Source: an uncultured Prevotella sp. (GTDB lineage: Bacteria > Bacteroidota > Bacteroidia > Bacteroidales > Bacteroidaceae). From it: DNA of 55,427 nucleotides. The notes beneath the pieces are model-generated. The model ran no database searches and was not told the origin of the DNA. It saw nothing but the letters and a program-made list of their open reading frames with translations. Location of the stretch: NCBI GenBank assembly GCA_900317405.1, contig ONGP01000030.1, forward strand, positions 1 through 55,427. The letters are read 5' to 3'. Shown in pieces: positions 25,922-33,070 of this stretch; positions within the stretch are counted from its first letter, which is position 1, and each line of letters starts with the position of its first letter. The translations under genes and the position numbers were made by a program.

Positions 25922-27073
25922 TTATAGTGCTGCTATAAAGTCCTCAAACAGTCGGCGATTGCTGCCTGGGGTAATGATGTGGTGATTGCCTATCGGCTGA
26001 GTCAGGAAGTAGTTAGCCTGCTCATTATCAGCCAGTTGTATCACCTGCTGCGTGCGACACAGGTCGGGTTTGGCCTGATTGCGCACCAACTCTCCCTCGG
26101 CCACAAAGGATCGCTTAAGATCGCCCGATACCTTGAATACCGTCACTGCTCCCTCCTTCATATATCCACGTATGCCCACGCCTATACCACTCTCAAAGTG
26201 AGTGTCAAGTTCGTATCGCTCCACCATATTCAGCGGAATGGTGCAGTGGGCAAACAGCATCTCGCCCGTTTCTGGGTTTATCTGCGATGGATTGGCTTGA
26301 AATCCTGATACGCCAAGCAGCGCATTGGTGATAGCCATCGATAGCATTGCGGGTACATCGCCCTCGCAACCAGCCACCGTTCCCTCGCTGTTCAGCTTGG
26401 CCAGCGCCCAGCAACCAGTGTTCCTTACGGCTGTCAACAGGTCGAAGCATCGCAGTGTAAATCCGCTCAGTTGGTACTTTTCTGCTATTCCCTTCAGCAC
26501 CTCGTAGATACGTTCAGGCATATCCTTGCCGTCGGCACCCTTTGCGCCCTCTATCAGTTCGTCGATGGGTATCTCTACCAGTTCTATGCCCAAACGCGCC
26601 TTTACAGCCTTAGGGTCGGCAGCGCTCGATATCAGCCAGTCTGATGGTTCGCCGATTATTCCGTATCGCGTGCCGGCCAGTTTGCGCTTAGCCTGATGCA
26701 CCTGGTGTAGAGTGGTCAGTCGGCGTGCTATGTAGTCGGCACTACCGTGTATTATCTCGCCCTGCATGTAGTTCTGCTGCAGATACGACAGAATCTCCAT
26801 CGATGCCGCCAGCGAGTTGCTTTTGCCCGATGTGAGCAGGTAGAACGGAGCCTGCGACTGCTGACGCAGCTGTGGCAACAATCGCCTGAAAATGCCCTCA
26901 GTGCCGCCCGTGCGTACATATATCACCTGCAGCGCATGCTGCCCATAGTCGCTATAGTCATTGCCACGAAGTGTATATTCTATCCCCAGACTACCCAGAA
27001 ACTCCTGAGTAACCGCCGCCACAGCCTCCTCATCATGCAGCTCGGACGTAAGTGTGTAAATTGCTATATCCAT
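25922..27073 (-). CDS. Fucose/arabinose isomerase-like protein
   Basis: The 383-residue cytosolic protein resembles the L-fucose isomerase fold: an N-terminal region (VIYVRTGGTEGIFRRLLPQL ... FYLLTSGKSNSLAASMEILSYL), then RYGIIGEPSDWLISS and GCEGDVPAMLSMAITNALLG near the centre. It lacks the length of true FucI (about 590 residues), and no fucose or arabinose genes surround it. The sugar-isomerase role is therefore uncertain and it may have another activity. Its start is set by the ATG at 27073, 27 bases downstream of a promoter-like site. Confidence 0.62.
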   Translation of the reverse strand: MDIAIYTLTSELHDEEAVAAVTQEFLGSLGIEYTLRGNDYSDYGQHALQVIYVRTGGTEGIFRRLLPQLRQQSQAPFYLLTSGKSNSLAASMEILSYLQQNYMQGEIIHGSADYIARRLTTLHQVHQAKRKLAGTRYGIIGEPSDWLISSAADPKAVKARLGIELVEIPIDELIEGAKGADGKDMPERIYEVLKGIAEKYQLSGFTLRCFDLLTAVRNTGCWALAKLNSEGTVAGCEGDVPAMLSMAITNALLGVSGFQANPSQINPETGEMLFAHCTIPLNMVERYELDTHFESGIGVGIRGYMKEGAVTVFKVSGDLKRSFVAEGELVRNQAKPDLCRTQQVIQLADNEQANYFLTQPIGNHHIITPGSNRRLFEDFIAAL

Positions 27074-27099
27074 AATTCAATTCTCTTTTATTCCGCTTG

Positions 27100-27134
27100 C
27101 AAAAATACAAAAAATACCCGTATTTCCGAACAAA
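27100..27134 (-). promoter_or_regulatory. Promoter-like site of the fucose-isomerase-like gene
   Basis: Minus-strand TATTTTTG (complement of 27100-27107) lies 26 bases ahead of the ATG. A TTTG (27131-27134) is 23 bases upstream, slightly long for the consensus. Confidence 0.5.
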
Positions 27135-27183
27135 ATGTAAGCAAAATACCCTAATGCAGCCTGACTTAACTTTTTTTAAGTAC

Positions 27184-27221
27184 TTCCCACGTGAGGGCGC
27201 AAAAATTCCCTCACGTGGGAA
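27184..27221. repeat. 14-bp perfect inverted repeat between operons
   Basis: TTCCCACGTGAGGG and its exact complement CCCTCACGTGGGAA flank a 10-base loop. No U-tract follows on either strand, so it is not a standard terminator, although it sits between the end of the HTH gene and the promoter of the next operon. It may be a REP-like palindrome or an operator. Confidence 0.6.
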
Positions 27222-27245
27222 CAAATACGAGATAGTGAACCCCGT

Positions 27246-27542
27246 TTATTTCTTAGCAACCTTCAGGTAACTCTTCAGGGCTTTTACGTAGGCCTCGAAG
27301 GCTTGTTGACCTTTGGGGGTGATGCGGCAGATGGTGCACGGACGCTTGCCTTTGAAGGTCTTTTCGACTTCGATGTAGCCCGCCTCTGAGAGTTTGTCCA
27401 CCTGCACACTCAGGTTGCCTGCTGTAGCTCCCGTTTGCTCCTTGATGTATGGGAACTCGGCCTCGTCGGCACTGATGAGCAGCGACATTACGGCCAGTCG
27501 CAACTCAGAGTGCAATAGTGGATCTAGTGGCTGAAACGGCAT
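27246..27542 (-). CDS. Winged-helix transcriptional regulator (HTH_34/MarR-like)
   Basis: The 98-residue protein is a single winged helix: LHSELRLAVMSLLISADEAEFPYIKEQTGATAGNLSVQVDKLSEAGYIEVEKTFKGKRPCTICRITPKG is the HTH_34 pattern. Members typically repress the gene beside them. It starts 4 bases after the stop of the membrane-protein gene and is co-transcribed with it. The ATG at 27542 is preferred over an in-frame ATG at 27566, which lies inside the upstream gene. Confidence 0.82.
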   Translation of the reverse strand: MPFQPLDPLLHSELRLAVMSLLISADEAEFPYIKEQTGATAGNLSVQVDKLSEAGYIEVEKTFKGKRPCTICRITPKGQQAFEAYVKALKSYLKVAKK

Positions 27543-27546
27543 AGGC

Positions 27547-28224
27547 TTACTTCTGATGTTTAACAATCATCCAGCCAGGGAGCGTCAGGCCGATGAAGGG
27601 GAATATCGCCATCAAAAGGTTGGGGGTGATGGCATTGAGAACGGACATATCAAACCAGCAGGCCAGTGTTTGTGTGACGTGGAATGCCTCCCAGAAGAAT
27701 CCGCCCAAACCGCCAATGATACCACACCATACCATCCAGCGATTCTTAAGTATATAGCCATTGATGGTGACAGCCATGCCCATCATGAGCAGAATGATGC
27801 GAACGGGCTCGATGCGATTCTGAAAAAATATCTGCATGTTATCGAACAAAAGGGCATCGTGTAGCATCAGGTTGTTGAACAGGATTGACAGCACAAAAAA
27901 CGGAACTACAAAGATGCCGAATGTCTGCCAGGTTTTATCCACCATGTTACCAATAATGCTGGCGGGCGCCTTTGGCTTGTTTCTTTTCACATAGCGCTCG
28001 ATAGCCCAGCCAAATACAGGTATCAGCATGTAAAGCAGATAGAACAGCCAGTTGTTAGTGAGTAGGGTGCCAATAATGACAATGATGGCCACACCGACGA
28101 TGCAAAAACCAGAGATAAGAAGCGTCATACCCACATCCTGGGATACCGACTTGCGGCTGCGCTCAATTTGTTCTGTGATAATCTCAAGACTGCGTTCGGC
28201 AGTCAAATTCATTGTTTCTTCCAT
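27547..28224 (-). CDS. Multi-pass membrane protein paired with an HTH_34 regulator
   Basis: The 225-residue protein has an N-terminal amphipathic region (residues 1-30, rich in Glu/Arg) followed by about six predicted membrane helices. I recognise no catalytic motif. It is always-adjacent to a winged-helix regulator in this locus, a pairing often seen with stress or permease-like proteins of unknown function. A second in-frame ATG lies 4 codons in; the first is listed. Confidence 0.7.
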   Translation of the reverse strand: MEETMNLTAERSLEIITEQIERSRKSVSQDVGMTLLISGFCIVGVAIIVIIGTLLTNNWLFYLLYMLIPVFGWAIERYVKRNKPKAPASIIGNMVDKTWQTFGIFVVPFFVLSILFNNLMLHDALLFDNMQIFFQNRIEPVRIILLMMGMAVTINGYILKNRWMVWCGIIGGLGGFFWEAFHVTQTLACWFDMSVLNAITPNLLMAIFPFIGLTLPGWMIVKHQK

Positions 28225-28334
28225 TGTTGTTTTACGTTTTGATGATTAAAGAAATGTTGTTTAACTCTCTTTTGTGTCCCGTCTTTCCTCCTGCAGAAAG
28301 GTCGGACAAGGCACTTTTCATCCGGATTGTGCTG

Positions 28335-28366
28335 CAAAGATAAAATAGTTTATAATATAAACCAAA
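28335..28366 (-). promoter_or_regulatory. Promoter of the membrane protein/HTH operon
   Basis: Minus-strand TTTG (28363-28366), a spacer of exactly 20 bases and TATCTTTG (28335-28342) match the consensus. The leader to the ATG at 28224 is about 105 bases, the longest for any promoter assigned here; no riboswitch was recognised in it. Confidence 0.72.
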
Positions 28367-28436
28367 TTATTTAATGAAATTCTTGTGTTTGTTAGGCTTA
28401 TTTAACAGATACGAGGTTTCTCTTTTCAGCAAAAAG

Positions 28437-28468
28437 TTTGCTGATTACAGATACTTTCGTTATCTTTG
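28437..28468 (+). promoter_or_regulatory. Promoter of the TfoX-N/CE1 esterase operon
   Basis: TTTG at 28437-28440, 20 bases, then TATCTTTG at 28461-28468. The ATG at 28512 is 43 bases downstream. Confidence 0.75.
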
Positions 28469-28511
28469 CAGACGATTGAATTAGTTGAATATAAACCCTA
28501 AAAAAATAGAT

Positions 28512-28832
28512 ATGGCAAGTAATGCAGACTTTGTACAATATATCGCCGACCAGTGTAGTGGGGCGGGCGACATCGTGGCCAAGAAGATGTTTGGCGACTA
28601 TGGTATATATTGTAATGGGAAAATCTTCGGTCTGATATGTGATGATCACTTCTATCTGAAACCTACAGACGAAGTGCGACCACTATTGCACCAGATCGAC
28701 ATGCGCCCGCCATACGAAGGCGCCAAACCTTACTTCTATATCGCCGACGTAGACGATCACGACTACCTGTCAGCCCTGGTGCGCGAAACCTGCCGCCATC
28801 TGCCCGAACCCAAACCTAAAAAGAAGAAATAA
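28512..28832 (+). CDS. TfoX/Sxy N-terminal domain protein
   Basis: The 106-residue cytosolic protein matches the TfoX_N family: ADQCSGAGDIVAKKMFGDYGIYCNGKIFGLICDDHFYLKPTDEVRPLL. It lacks the C-terminal TfoX domain found in competence activators, so a competence role should not be assumed. It ends in a Lys-rich tail (PKPKKKK). Its stop overlaps the CE1 start as TAATG. The start at 28512 follows the promoter; the in-frame TTG at 28485 is not needed. Confidence 0.85.
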   Translation: MASNADFVQYIADQCSGAGDIVAKKMFGDYGIYCNGKIFGLICDDHFYLKPTDEVRPLLHQIDMRPPYEGAKPYFYIADVDDHDYLSALVRETCRHLPEPKPKKKK

Positions 28833-30001
28833 TGAAGACCAAGTTAATTCTAGCTGCTATTCTTGCAGCTGCTAGCTGTATCCAAGTGTCAGCACAACCG
28901 TTTGCTAAAGAGAACTTTCCTGAAGGATCGTACTCGCCAGTAACTAACGTAAACCGCAACGGCTATCCGCGTGTGCTCAAAGATGGTAGCGTGATGTTTC
29001 GTGTAAATGCTCCTGAGGCGCAGAAGGTGCAGATAGACCTCTGTGGCACCAAGTATGACATGACGCGAGGCGAGGGTGGCGTGTGGACCACAACCACCAA
29101 GCCACAGGTACCAGGATTCCATTACTATTTCCTGATAGTCGACGGCGTATCGGTATCTGATCCTGCCAGCCAGACGTTCTACGGCTGCAGTCGATGGTCG
29201 AGTGCTATCGAGATAAATGAGGATGGATGCGACAACTTTGAGGTGCACGATGTACCACGTGGCGAAGTGCGTACCGTTTACTATTATTCTAATGTAGACA
29301 ACTCGTATCGCCCACTGATGATCTACACGCCAGCCGGCTACAACGAAAGTAAGCAGTCGTATCCTGTGGTTTACATTCAGCATGGTGGTGGCGAGGACCA
29401 TCGCGGCTGGATGGAGCAGGGACGTACGGCTCAGATTATGGACAACCTGATAGCAGCAGGCAAGGCTGTGCCAATGATTGTGGTAAGTGCCAACAGCAAT
29501 GTACGTTCGCGTAATGGCGGTTTTGGTGGCGGCTATAGTTGGCAGGGCATGCAGAGTTTCCGCAGCGAGTTGATAGACAATGTGATACCGTTTGTAGAGA
29601 AGAACTATCGCACTAAGAGTGATCGCGCGCATCGAGCCATGTGTGGTCTCTCTATGGGTGGTGGTCAGTCGTTCTATATAGGTCTGCGTTCGCCCGAGGT
29701 GTTTGCCAACGTGGGAGTATTCTCAACGGGTATGTTCGGTGGCATACAGGGCGCATCCAAATTTGACTTGGAAAAGGAGGTACCCGGCATTCTGAGCAAT
29801 ACGAGTGGCTTCAATAAGAATCTCGATGTGTTCTTCATCAGCTGCGGCGAGCAAGATCCACGCATCAGTCACACTCGCAACATCGTGAAAAAGATGCAGG
29901 ACGCTGGCATAAAAGTTCGTTTCAACTCCTATCCAGGCGACCACGAGTGGCAAGTATGGCGCAAATCCCTCCAAGAATTCGCCCAGTATCTGTTTAAATA
30001 A
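28832..30001 (+). CDS. Secreted carbohydrate esterase family 1 protein (feruloyl/acetyl-xylan esterase-like)
   Basis: The 389-residue protein has a signal peptide (1-22), an N-terminal immunoglobulin-like CBM48/E-set domain (about 40-125, VMFRVNAPEAQKVQIDLCGTKYDM) and a C-terminal alpha/beta-hydrolase of the CE1/esterase D type. GLSMGGGQS carries the catalytic Ser, CGEQDPR the Asp region and PGDHEW the His. Such enzymes release ferulate or acetate from arabinoxylan. It is translationally coupled to the TfoX_N gene and followed by a terminator. Confidence 0.88.
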   Translation: MKTKLILAAILAAASCIQVSAQPFAKENFPEGSYSPVTNVNRNGYPRVLKDGSVMFRVNAPEAQKVQIDLCGTKYDMTRGEGGVWTTTTKPQVPGFHYYFLIVDGVSVSDPASQTFYGCSRWSSAIEINEDGCDNFEVHDVPRGEVRTVYYYSNVDNSYRPLMIYTPAGYNESKQSYPVVYIQHGGGEDHRGWMEQGRTAQIMDNLIAAGKAVPMIVVSANSNVRSRNGGFGGGYSWQGMQSFRSELIDNVIPFVEKNYRTKSDRAHRAMCGLSMGGGQSFYIGLRSPEVFANVGVFSTGMFGGIQGASKFDLEKEVPGILSNTSGFNKNLDVFFISCGEQDPRISHTRNIVKKMQDAGIKVRFNSYPGDHEWQVWRKSLQEFAQYLFK

Positions 30002-30026
30002 CCAAAATTTGTTCAGATAGAAAACA

Positions 30027-30058
30027 AAAAAGAGTTAGCAATTTGCTAACTCTTTGAT
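30027..30058 (+). terminator. Terminator after the CE1 esterase
   Basis: A perfect 12-base stem (AAAGAGTTAGCA, 30029-30040, with its complement at 30044-30055) encloses a 3-base loop and is bounded by A-runs on the left and T-rich sequence on the right. The symmetry could serve both strands. Confidence 0.75.
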
Positions 30059-30060
30059 TG

Positions 30061-30094
30061 TTAAGCGCTTCAGGATGGGCTTGAACCAACGACC
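30061..30094. repeat. Displaced copy of the tRNA-Asn 3' end (direct repeat, left copy)
   Basis: These 34 bases are identical to 30466-30499, covering the T-arm, 3' acceptor strand, discriminator and 5 flanking bases of tRNA-Asn. The copy lies downstream of the intact tRNA in the same orientation, the geometry of att sites left by elements that integrate into tRNA 3' ends. Confidence 0.6.
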
Positions 30095-30139
30095 TTCGGT
30101 TTTGGAGACCGACATTCACAACGAATGCCATTCCTCTCG
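30061..30139 (-). pseudogene. Chimeric tRNA remnant: Trp-like anticodon arm joined to a tRNA-Asn 3' half
   Basis: On the minus strand an anticodon arm TCGGT-CTCCAAA-ACCGA (anticodon CCA, Trp) is followed by a variable loop and a T-arm plus 3' acceptor strand identical to those of the tRNA-Asn at 30471-30544. A short D-like hairpin (ATTC/GAAT) precedes it, but the 5' sequence cannot pair with the 3' acceptor strand CTGAAGC. It therefore cannot fold as a complete tRNA and is probably a recombined or displaced fragment. Confidence 0.5.
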
Positions 30140-30142
30140 CTT

Positions 30143-30346
30143 CTAATTCATAATAACATATTTGGTAAACACCAGTATCAGCATCATGAAGGAAAAGGCG
30201 AAAGCCCAATATTTACTGGCGCACTTTAGCAATGCGGTCGAAAAATGCATCTGCTCGTTGGATGTGGCATACTTAATTAAGACAACTGCCATAGTGAACA
30301 ACAATGCTACATAGAATGCGCTGCCTACCATATAGCCCCACCCCAT
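30143..30346 (-). CDS. Small two-helix membrane protein of unknown function
   Basis: The 67-residue protein has two hydrophobic stretches (about residues 7-24, SAFYVALLFTMAVVLIKY, and 46-63, YWAFAFSFMMLILVFTKY) joined by a short polar loop. It is preceded by a TATCTTTG promoter element on its own strand (complement of 30376-30383), supporting a real gene. It lies between the two copies of the tRNA-Asn 3' end. I recognise no family. Confidence 0.6.
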   Translation of the reverse strand: MGWGYMVGSAFYVALLFTMAVVLIKYATSNEQMHFSTALLKCASKYWAFAFSFMMLILVFTKYVIMN

Positions 30347-30441
30347 AAACTATCTTTTATTTATTGATTGACGGTGCAAAGATAACTACTTTCGATGACA
30401 AAAAGGGTTAACCGAACGTTATTTTTTTGTTAAATACAAAA

Positions 30442-30467
30442 AAATCCCAACCTTGCGATTGGGATTT
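30442..30467 (-). terminator. Terminator of tRNA-Asn
   Basis: A 9-base stem, AAATCCCAA with TTGGGATTT, encloses an 8-base loop directly downstream of the tRNA 3' end, and the minus strand continues with T residues, giving a standard intrinsic terminator. Confidence 0.75.
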
Positions 30468-30499
30468 AAGCGCTTCAGGATGGGCTTGAACCAACGACC
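30466..30499. repeat. tRNA-Asn 3' end (direct repeat, right copy)
   Basis: This copy is part of the intact tRNA-Asn and is identical to 30061-30094. The 371 bases between the copies hold the Trp-like half and the 67-residue membrane protein gene. Confidence 0.6.
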
Positions 30500-30544
30500 C
30501 CCTGATTAACAGTCAGGTGCTCTAACCAACTGAGCTACTGAAGC
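30471..30544 (-). tRNA. tRNA-Asn (anticodon GTT)
   Basis: The minus strand folds as a tRNA: acceptor GCTTCAG/CTGAAGC, D-stem GCTC/GAGC, anticodon stem CCTGA/TCAGG with loop CTGTTAA (anticodon GTT), and T-loop TTCAAGC. The T-stem GTTGG/CCATC has one T-T mismatch. The discriminator is G and CCA is not encoded. A consensus promoter and a terminator flank it. Confidence 0.93.
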
Positions 30545-30566
30545 AGTGCTTTCTTGTAAGCGGGTG

Positions 30567-30598
30567 CAAAAGTACGAGGTTTTTTTGAAACTACCAAA
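30567..30598 (-). promoter_or_regulatory. Promoter of tRNA-Asn
   Basis: Minus-strand TTTG (30595-30598), exactly 20 bases, then TACTTTTG (30567-30574), 22 bases before the mature tRNA start. Confidence 0.75.
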
Positions 30599-30716
30599 TA
30601 TTTTTGGAAAAAAATGACTAGAAACCTTAATTTTTTTCATTTTTCCAACAAAAATGCACGTTTTTCGAGGTAAATCTGTAATTTTGCACCCAACAACAAC
30701 ATTAATTCGCAACGTT

Positions 30717-32477
30717 ATGAAGAAACAAATAATCATAGCTCTGTGTGCAATGGCACTGTCGGCCAACACAGCGATAGCTCAGAAACCTAGCGACCACAAT
30801 TTTGAGGTGGCTAAGCAGTTGGACATACTAAACCATGTGTATAAGAATCTGGACCTGCTCTATGTGGACACGCTGAACCCAAAGACAACCGTGGGCACAG
30901 CCATCAACGCCATGCTGCGCAGTCTGGACCCCTATACCGAATACTATGCGCAGGAGGACACCAAGAACCTGCGACAGATGCTGACAGGTAAGTACGCGGG
31001 CATAGGCGCCATCGTGCGCAAGCACCAGAAGCTGGACCGTGTGGTTATCGACGAGCCCTACGAGAATATGCCTGCCGCTGAGGCTGGACTGAAGAAGGGC
31101 GACGTGATACTGAGCATCGACGACTCGATGATGACATCGAAGGATGTGGGCTATGTGAGCAGTCATCTGCGTGGCGAGCCAGGCACCACATTTGTGCTGA
31201 AGGCAATGCGCCCAACGACAGGCAAACTGATGAACTTTAAGATAACCCGCCGCAACATCAAGTTGCCCGAGTTGCCTTACTACGGACTGAAAGACGGTGT
31301 GGGCTACATAGTGCTGAACCAGTTTACTGAGGGGTGCGCCAAGGAGGTGCGTCGTGCATTTGTTGACCTGAAGAAGCAGGGCGCCAAGCAGTTGATATTC
31401 GACCTGCGCGGCAATGGCGGCGGATCGGAGCAGGAGGCTGTTGACATACTGAACATCTGGTTGCCCAAGGGCGTAAAGGTGGTTGAGAACCGTGGCAAGA
31501 TACGTCAGGCCACCAAGGCTTACGAGACCAGCGTGGAGCCTGTTGACACCATGATGCCAATGGTGGTGCTGGTTAACAGCGAGACTGCATCGGCCAGCGA
31601 GATTACCAGCGGAGCACTGCAGGATTTGGATCGTGCCATTATATTAGGTACGCGCACGTATGGAAAGGGGCTGGTACAGATACCTATCGACCTGCCATAC
31701 AATACTAACATGAAGGTAACGACATCGAAATACTACATCCCCAGCGGCCGCTGCATACAGGCCTACAACTACAAGCGCGGCATGGGATATCAGGAGCATA
31801 TCCCTGACTCGCTGACCAAGGTGTTTTATACTCGCAACGGTCGCGAAGTGCGCGATGGCGGCGGCATAATGCCCGATGTGGAACTGAAGGGCGACACCAT
31901 TCCCAACATTGCATACTATCTGAGTGCCAGTGGTCAGGATTCTACCGAGGTGATGTTCGACTACGTGGTAGACTACATATCGAAGCACCCACAGATAGTT
32001 CCAGCAGCAGAATTCCACATAACTGATGCCGACTGGCAGGAGTTTAAGAGCAGGGTGATAAAGAGTGGTTTTACCTACGATCCAGTGAGCAAGAAGCAGC
32101 TGGCCGAACTGGTTAAGACAGCTAAGTTTGAGGGCTACTACGACGATGCCAAGCAGACATTCGACGAGCTGGAAAAGCAGCTGAACCACAACGTGGCCAC
32201 CGATCTGGACAAGCACGAAAAGGTGCTGCGCCAGGTGCTTGAGAGCGACATTATATCGGCCTACTACTATCAGCGTGGAGCCATCGAGGCCGGACTGGCC
32301 TACGACAAGCAGATGAAGGAAGCCATCCGACTGCTTAAGAATCCTGAAGAGTACAAGAAAGTGCTTCAGCCCAAAAAGCAGAAGCAGACAGCCCAGCTGA
32401 TACAGCTACAGAAGAAATCGCCCGTAAATATCACTAAATCAGAGCCTAAACCAATGATTTTTAGTGATTTAGCATAA
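30717..32477 (+). CDS. S41 family carboxy-terminal processing protease with PDZ domain
   Basis: The 586-residue exported protein has a signal peptide (1-22), a PDZ domain (about 85-175, GAIVRKHQKLDRVVIDEP ... GLKKGDVILSIDDS) and an S41 domain with the catalytic Ser in SETASASEI and Lys in YGKGLVQ, then YYIPSGRCIQ. A long helical C-terminal region (about 430-560) is typical of the CtpA/Prc-like proteases of Bacteroidales. It is a second such protease besides that at 20013-21590. The ATG at 30717 follows a TAATTTTG promoter element at 30679-30686; an in-frame start at 30654 precedes that promoter. Confidence 0.9.
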   Translation: MKKQIIIALCAMALSANTAIAQKPSDHNFEVAKQLDILNHVYKNLDLLYVDTLNPKTTVGTAINAMLRSLDPYTEYYAQEDTKNLRQMLTGKYAGIGAIVRKHQKLDRVVIDEPYENMPAAEAGLKKGDVILSIDDSMMTSKDVGYVSSHLRGEPGTTFVLKAMRPTTGKLMNFKITRRNIKLPELPYYGLKDGVGYIVLNQFTEGCAKEVRRAFVDLKKQGAKQLIFDLRGNGGGSEQEAVDILNIWLPKGVKVVENRGKIRQATKAYETSVEPVDTMMPMVVLVNSETASASEITSGALQDLDRAIILGTRTYGKGLVQIPIDLPYNTNMKVTTSKYYIPSGRCIQAYNYKRGMGYQEHIPDSLTKVFYTRNGREVRDGGGIMPDVELKGDTIPNIAYYLSASGQDSTEVMFDYVVDYISKHPQIVPAAEFHITDADWQEFKSRVIKSGFTYDPVSKKQLAELVKTAKFEGYYDDAKQTFDELEKQLNHNVATDLDKHEKVLRQVLESDIISAYYYQRGAIEAGLAYDKQMKEAIRLLKNPEEYKKVLQPKKQKQTAQLIQLQKKSPVNITKSEPKPMIFSDLA

Positions 32478-32492
32478 AAAAGTGGCGAAAAA

Positions 32493-32524
32493 TTTGGCGG
32501 ATTGCGGAAATATTCGTAATTTTG
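32493..32524 (+). promoter_or_regulatory. Promoter of the rimP-nusA-infB-suf operon
   Basis: TTTG at 32493-32496, 20 bases, then TAATTTTG at 32517-32524; the rimP ATG is 63 bases downstream. No further consensus promoter was seen before rnhB ends, so this may drive some 11 kb. Confidence 0.75.
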
Positions 32525-32587
32525 CACCCGTTCAGCGGAATGAGGGGCTCGCAAGAGTCTCTCATTCTTATATTTAATAACTGATAG

Positions 32588-33055
32588 ATGATAAATAAGG
32601 AAATTGTAAAGACATTGACGGAAGAGTGGTTGCAGGGCAACGAGTACTTCCTGGTAGACGTGAACTTTGCGGCTGATGACCGCATAGTGATTGAAATCGA
32701 CCACGCCGACGGCGTATGGATCGAGGATTGTGCAGAATTGAGCCGATTCCTGCAGGAGCGCCTGGGCGAGGAACTCGGAGAATACGAACTGGAAGTGGGC
32801 AGTGCCGGACTGGGACAGCCATTCAAGGTAGCCCAGCAGTACATCAACCACATCGGCGACACACTCGAGGTGCTGCAGGCTGATGGCAAGAAGGTACAGG
32901 GTGTGCTTAAGGCAGTAGACGCCCCAAGCTTTACCATCACCGTACAGGAAAAGCAGAAGCAGGAAGGCAAGAAGCGCCCAGTGCTGGTTGACGTAGACAA
33001 GACCTACCAGATGGACGAAGTGAAGTACGCAAAATATTTACTCGCATTCAAATAA
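32588..33055 (+). CDS. rimP: Ribosome maturation factor RimP
   Basis: The 155-residue protein acts in assembly of the 30S subunit. It has the N-terminal alpha/beta domain (YFLVDVNFAADDRIVIEIDHADGVWIEDCAELSRFLQERL) and the C-terminal SH3-like domain (VEVGSAGLGQPF ... VLKAVDAPSFTITV). It heads the conserved rimP-nusA-infB order. Confidence 0.93.
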   Translation: MINKEIVKTLTEEWLQGNEYFLVDVNFAADDRIVIEIDHADGVWIEDCAELSRFLQERLGEELGEYELEVGSAGLGQPFKVAQQYINHIGDTLEVLQADGKKVQGVLKAVDAPSFTITVQEKQKQEGKKRPVLVDVDKTYQMDEVKYAKYLLAFK

Positions 33056-33070
33056 AAAAATAATAATACA

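Noticed and set aside
28512-28832. TfoX-N protein together with dprA as a competence system
   Set aside because: TfoX-N-only proteins are widespread without a proven competence role, and no other com genes are in the window.
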